This document shows positions 62,330 through 64,000 of a DNA stretch of 64,000 nucleotides, piece by piece. Position 1 is the stretch's first letter, and every line of letters begins with the position of its first letter. This DNA is from UBA952 sp044361535 (lineage in GTDB: Bacteria > Bacteroidota > Bacteroidia > Flavobacteriales_D > Crocinitomicaceae). Position numbers and translations under genes: made by a program. The stretch covers positions 1 to 64,000 of the forward strand of contig JBIKIQ010000017.1 in the NCBI GenBank assembly GCA_044361535.1, in the 5' to 3' direction. The notes under the pieces were generated by a model. That model did not search any database. It saw nothing but the letters and a program-made list of their open reading frames with translations, and had not been told where the DNA came from.

Positions 62330-63092
62330 TGATACGCTTATATTCAGTTGCATAGGTTTCATTTCCTAAACATCCGTTTTCTTGTTTGGCTTCTCTAAAT
62401 TTTTCAACACGATTTCCCGGATCTGGGTGGGTTGAAAGAAAAACTGGAGGATTATTTGAATTTCCTTTTTTAATAAGTTTTTCGAAAAATCCTGCCCCGC
62501 CAGCAGCATTATATTTTGTTGGACAAAGATATTTAACTGAATGAGCATCCGCTTCTTTTTCATGGGAACGAGAAAAAGTTAAACCGATTAATCCTGAAGT
62601 GATTTCTTTTACGCTTTGTGAATCACCGGCAATTAATTCTAATAATAACTGTATGCCAAACATCTCTGTCATTTGTCTCGTTGAATGCCTCAGATCTGCA
62701 TGCGCAATTTCGTGTCCCAAAACCCCTGCAAACTGGTCCTCTGAATCTAAGAATTTAAGAATCCCTGTAAACACATAAATATATCCACCAGGAGTGCAAA
62801 AAGCATTCAATGTTGAATCATCTTCAATTATTCGAATTCTCCAGTCAAAATCATCCTTGTGTTTTACATTACCTGAGTTTAAAATCTCATCGCGTATTTT
62901 ATGTACATACCCATATACTTCTGCATATTTTACGCTGTCTAAAAATTTGTATTTTCCTTCATTTTCAATTTGATCCGCTACTTTTTTGCCGAATTCTTTA
63001 TCTTCTTTGATAGAAAATAAGTTTAAATTAGTTCCAGAACTGCAACTTGCAAGAAAGATGATAAATAAAGAAATGGAGAAATAAATTTTCAT
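62313..63092 (-). CDS. M48-family metalloprotease lipoprotein
   Basis: The 259-residue product has a lipobox (FLASCSSG) and a zinc protease domain: LGHEIAHADLRHS (HExxH), and the third ligand Glu in SHEKEADAHSVKYL. It resembles the LoiP/BepA group of periplasmic or outer-membrane proteases that check outer-membrane assembly. It lies 3 nt downstream of the isoaspartyl peptidase gene in the same direction. The 17-nt convergent overlap with the ligase gene is large. Confidence 0.9.
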   Translation of the reverse strand: MKIYFSISLFIIFLASCSSGTNLNLFSIKEDKEFGKKVADQIENEGKYKFLDSVKYAEVYGYVHKIRDEILNSGNVKHKDDFDWRIRIIEDDSTLNAFCTPGGYIYVFTGILKFLDSEDQFAGVLGHEIAHADLRHSTRQMTEMFGIQLLLELIAGDSQSVKEITSGLIGLTFSRSHEKEADAHSVKYLCPTKYNAAGGAGFFEKLIKKGNSNNPPVFLSTHPDPGNRVEKFREAKQENGCLGNETYATEYKRIISKLP

Positions 63093-63095
63093 GTC

Positions 63096-63938
63096 TTATT
63101 CAAATACGGTTAATCTAGTTCCGTCATATGTTCCATAAACTACTTTAGGATGGGATTCTTTAACGTGAACATTGCCAAATTTATCAATAGCTATTGCACC
63201 TGCAAATCCATCAAATTCTTTTAGTTCGTCAAATGTTTTCTTGAAGGCATTTTCAAGACTAAAACCATCGGTAACACGGGTAACAATTTTTGCGGCAACG
63301 GCGGCGCTAACAATGTCTTCACCAACACCGGTGCAACTTACACCACAAAAATCGTTGGCGTAATTTCCGGCAACAGTTGCTGAATCAGAAATTCTTCCAG
63401 GAATTTCAAAACCTTTGCCACCCGTTGATGTGGCTGCCGCGATTTTTCCGTCTTTATCTAATGCAACACAGCCCACGGTACTTGTACGGGTTCTTTTTAC
63501 TTTTTCTTCGTAGTCTCGTCTTCTTTCCTCAGTCTCTGTTGAAAAAAAAGGAAAATTTAATTTCTTGGCATACAAATTTGCTCCATCACCACCCAAAACA
63601 CGGTCATCTTCAATCATGAGCTCAGATGCTAAACGAATAGGATTTTTAATGTTTTCAACATTGATAACGCCACTAAATTTTTTAGAATCCCCATTCATAA
63701 TTGACGCACTCATTCTGATTTTACCATCGCTTTGAATTTGTGAACCAATACCTGCATTGAATAGAGGATCGTTTTCCAATTGTTCAACAGCAAAAACGAC
63801 TGTTTCCTCAGCTGAATGTGTTTTGAGATAATCAAAAGAATCAGCTAAAATTTGTTTTAAGGAATCTTGTTTTGATCGTTTTACCAAATCCGATTGAGAA
63901 GATTCGCTAAAAAATCCACCGTGAATAATCAATTTCAT
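63096..63938 (-). CDS. Isoaspartyl peptidase / plant-type L-asparaginase
   Basis: This Ntn-hydrolase cleaves beta-aspartyl dipeptides, and often asparagine, after self-cleavage into two chains. The 280-residue protein has the nucleophile Thr154 in TSTVGCVALDKDG, at the start of the beta chain. It also has LFNAGIGSQIQSDGKIRMSASIM in the alpha chain and VAGNYANDFCGVSCTGVGEDI. Its ATG overlaps the stop of an upstream gene cut by the window edge (ATGA), so the two are coupled. Cyanophycinase is the usual partner in a cyanophycin-degrading pair. Confidence 0.92.
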   Translation of the reverse strand: MKLIIHGGFFSESSQSDLVKRSKQDSLKQILADSFDYLKTHSAEETVVFAVEQLENDPLFNAGIGSQIQSDGKIRMSASIMNGDSKKFSGVINVENIKNPIRLASELMIEDDRVLGGDGANLYAKKLNFPFFSTETEERRRDYEEKVKRTRTSTVGCVALDKDGKIAAATSTGGKGFEIPGRISDSATVAGNYANDFCGVSCTGVGEDIVSAAVAAKIVTRVTDGFSLENAFKKTFDELKEFDGFAGAIAIDKFGNVHVKESHPKVVYGTYDGTRLTVFE

Positions 63939-64000
63939 TTTTTGTAAGATGCAAGTTGAATTTTCAAATCGTGATCATGCAATGAATAATGATCGCCTTT
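63935..64000 (-). CDS. C-terminal end of a gene truncated by the window edge
   Basis: An open frame from the right edge gives 21 residues (KGDHYSLHDHDLKIQLASYK plus K) and ends with TGA at 63937-63935, overlapping the isoaspartyl peptidase ATG. The coupling and the KGDxY-type ending would suit a cyanophycinase, but so little is visible that this is a guess. Confidence 0.5.
   Translation of the reverse strand, partial: KGDHYSLHDHDLKIQLASYKK

Overview
The window reads as chromosomal DNA of a Bacteroidota bacterium, most likely order Flavobacteriales and perhaps a Crocinitomicaceae/Cryomorphaceae-type lineage (the family is inference). The supporting signs are: low GC; a large secreted protein with a type IX secretion (T9SS) C-terminal sorting domain; fused ResB-ResC cytochrome c biogenesis (CcsBA); a menaquinone operon; DUF2795, DUF2807 and head-GIN type proteins; TAnnTTTG promoter boxes; and no recognisable Shine-Dalgarno sites. 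Coding density is very high, many genes overlap by 1-14 nt, and only one gene-free stretch exceeds 300 bp (about 16.3-16.8 kb).

Layout. 0-1.7 kb is a small accessory patch: palindrome-rich DNA, an intact tyrosine recombinase, and an ORF6N-domain gene killed by a nonsense codon. 1.7-5.5 kb (minus) holds tyrosine catabolism: hpd, hmgA and a class I aminotransferase. 5.5-11.5 kb (minus) is menB-menI-menF-menD-uvrB, packed as one operon. 11.6-18.2 kb holds a coiled-coil lipoprotein, CcsBA, HU, a DUF2795 protein and prfB. 18.3-24.1 kb holds a cysteine desulfurase, a glycosyltransferase and flippase pair, and three envelope or thioester genes. 24.1-31.5 kb holds mazG, a minimal MscS, an OmpA protein with an Asn-rich tandem repeat, a ureohydrolase, pyrE with an SRPBCC gene, and a Nudix-Sua5 fusion. 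31.5-40 kb holds tamB, tsaD and two DsbD-type genes. 40-46.2 kb holds rsmE, holA, ispH coupled to an adenylate cyclase-HD fusion, gcvH and a TonB carrying calcium-binding repeats. 46.4-55.2 kb holds serS, a lipoprotein, a TPR protein, rsmI and a 1454-residue T9SS cargo protein. 55.3-64 kb holds a five-gene coupled cluster ending in purT, an APC permease, an O-antigen ligase-like protein, an M48 lipoprotein protease and an isoaspartyl peptidase coupled to the tail of a further gene.

How the genes work together. Tyrosine is transaminated and oxidised to maleylacetoacetate by the first cluster. The men operon supplies the isochorismate-to-DHNA part of menaquinone synthesis, and CcsBA with DsbD serves extracytoplasmic c-type cytochromes and thiols. 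Two enzymes of tRNA t6A synthesis (the Sua5 part of the Nudix fusion, and TsaD) flank tamB. The items most worth a second look are the pseudoreceiver-adenylate cyclase-HD protein (43179-44849), the Nudix-Sua5 fusion (29891-31450), the TonB with thrombospondin type 3 repeats (45412-46236), the recombinase with flanking palindromic DNA (1-1039), and a group of genes whose -7 promoter box ends 3-5 nt before the ATG.
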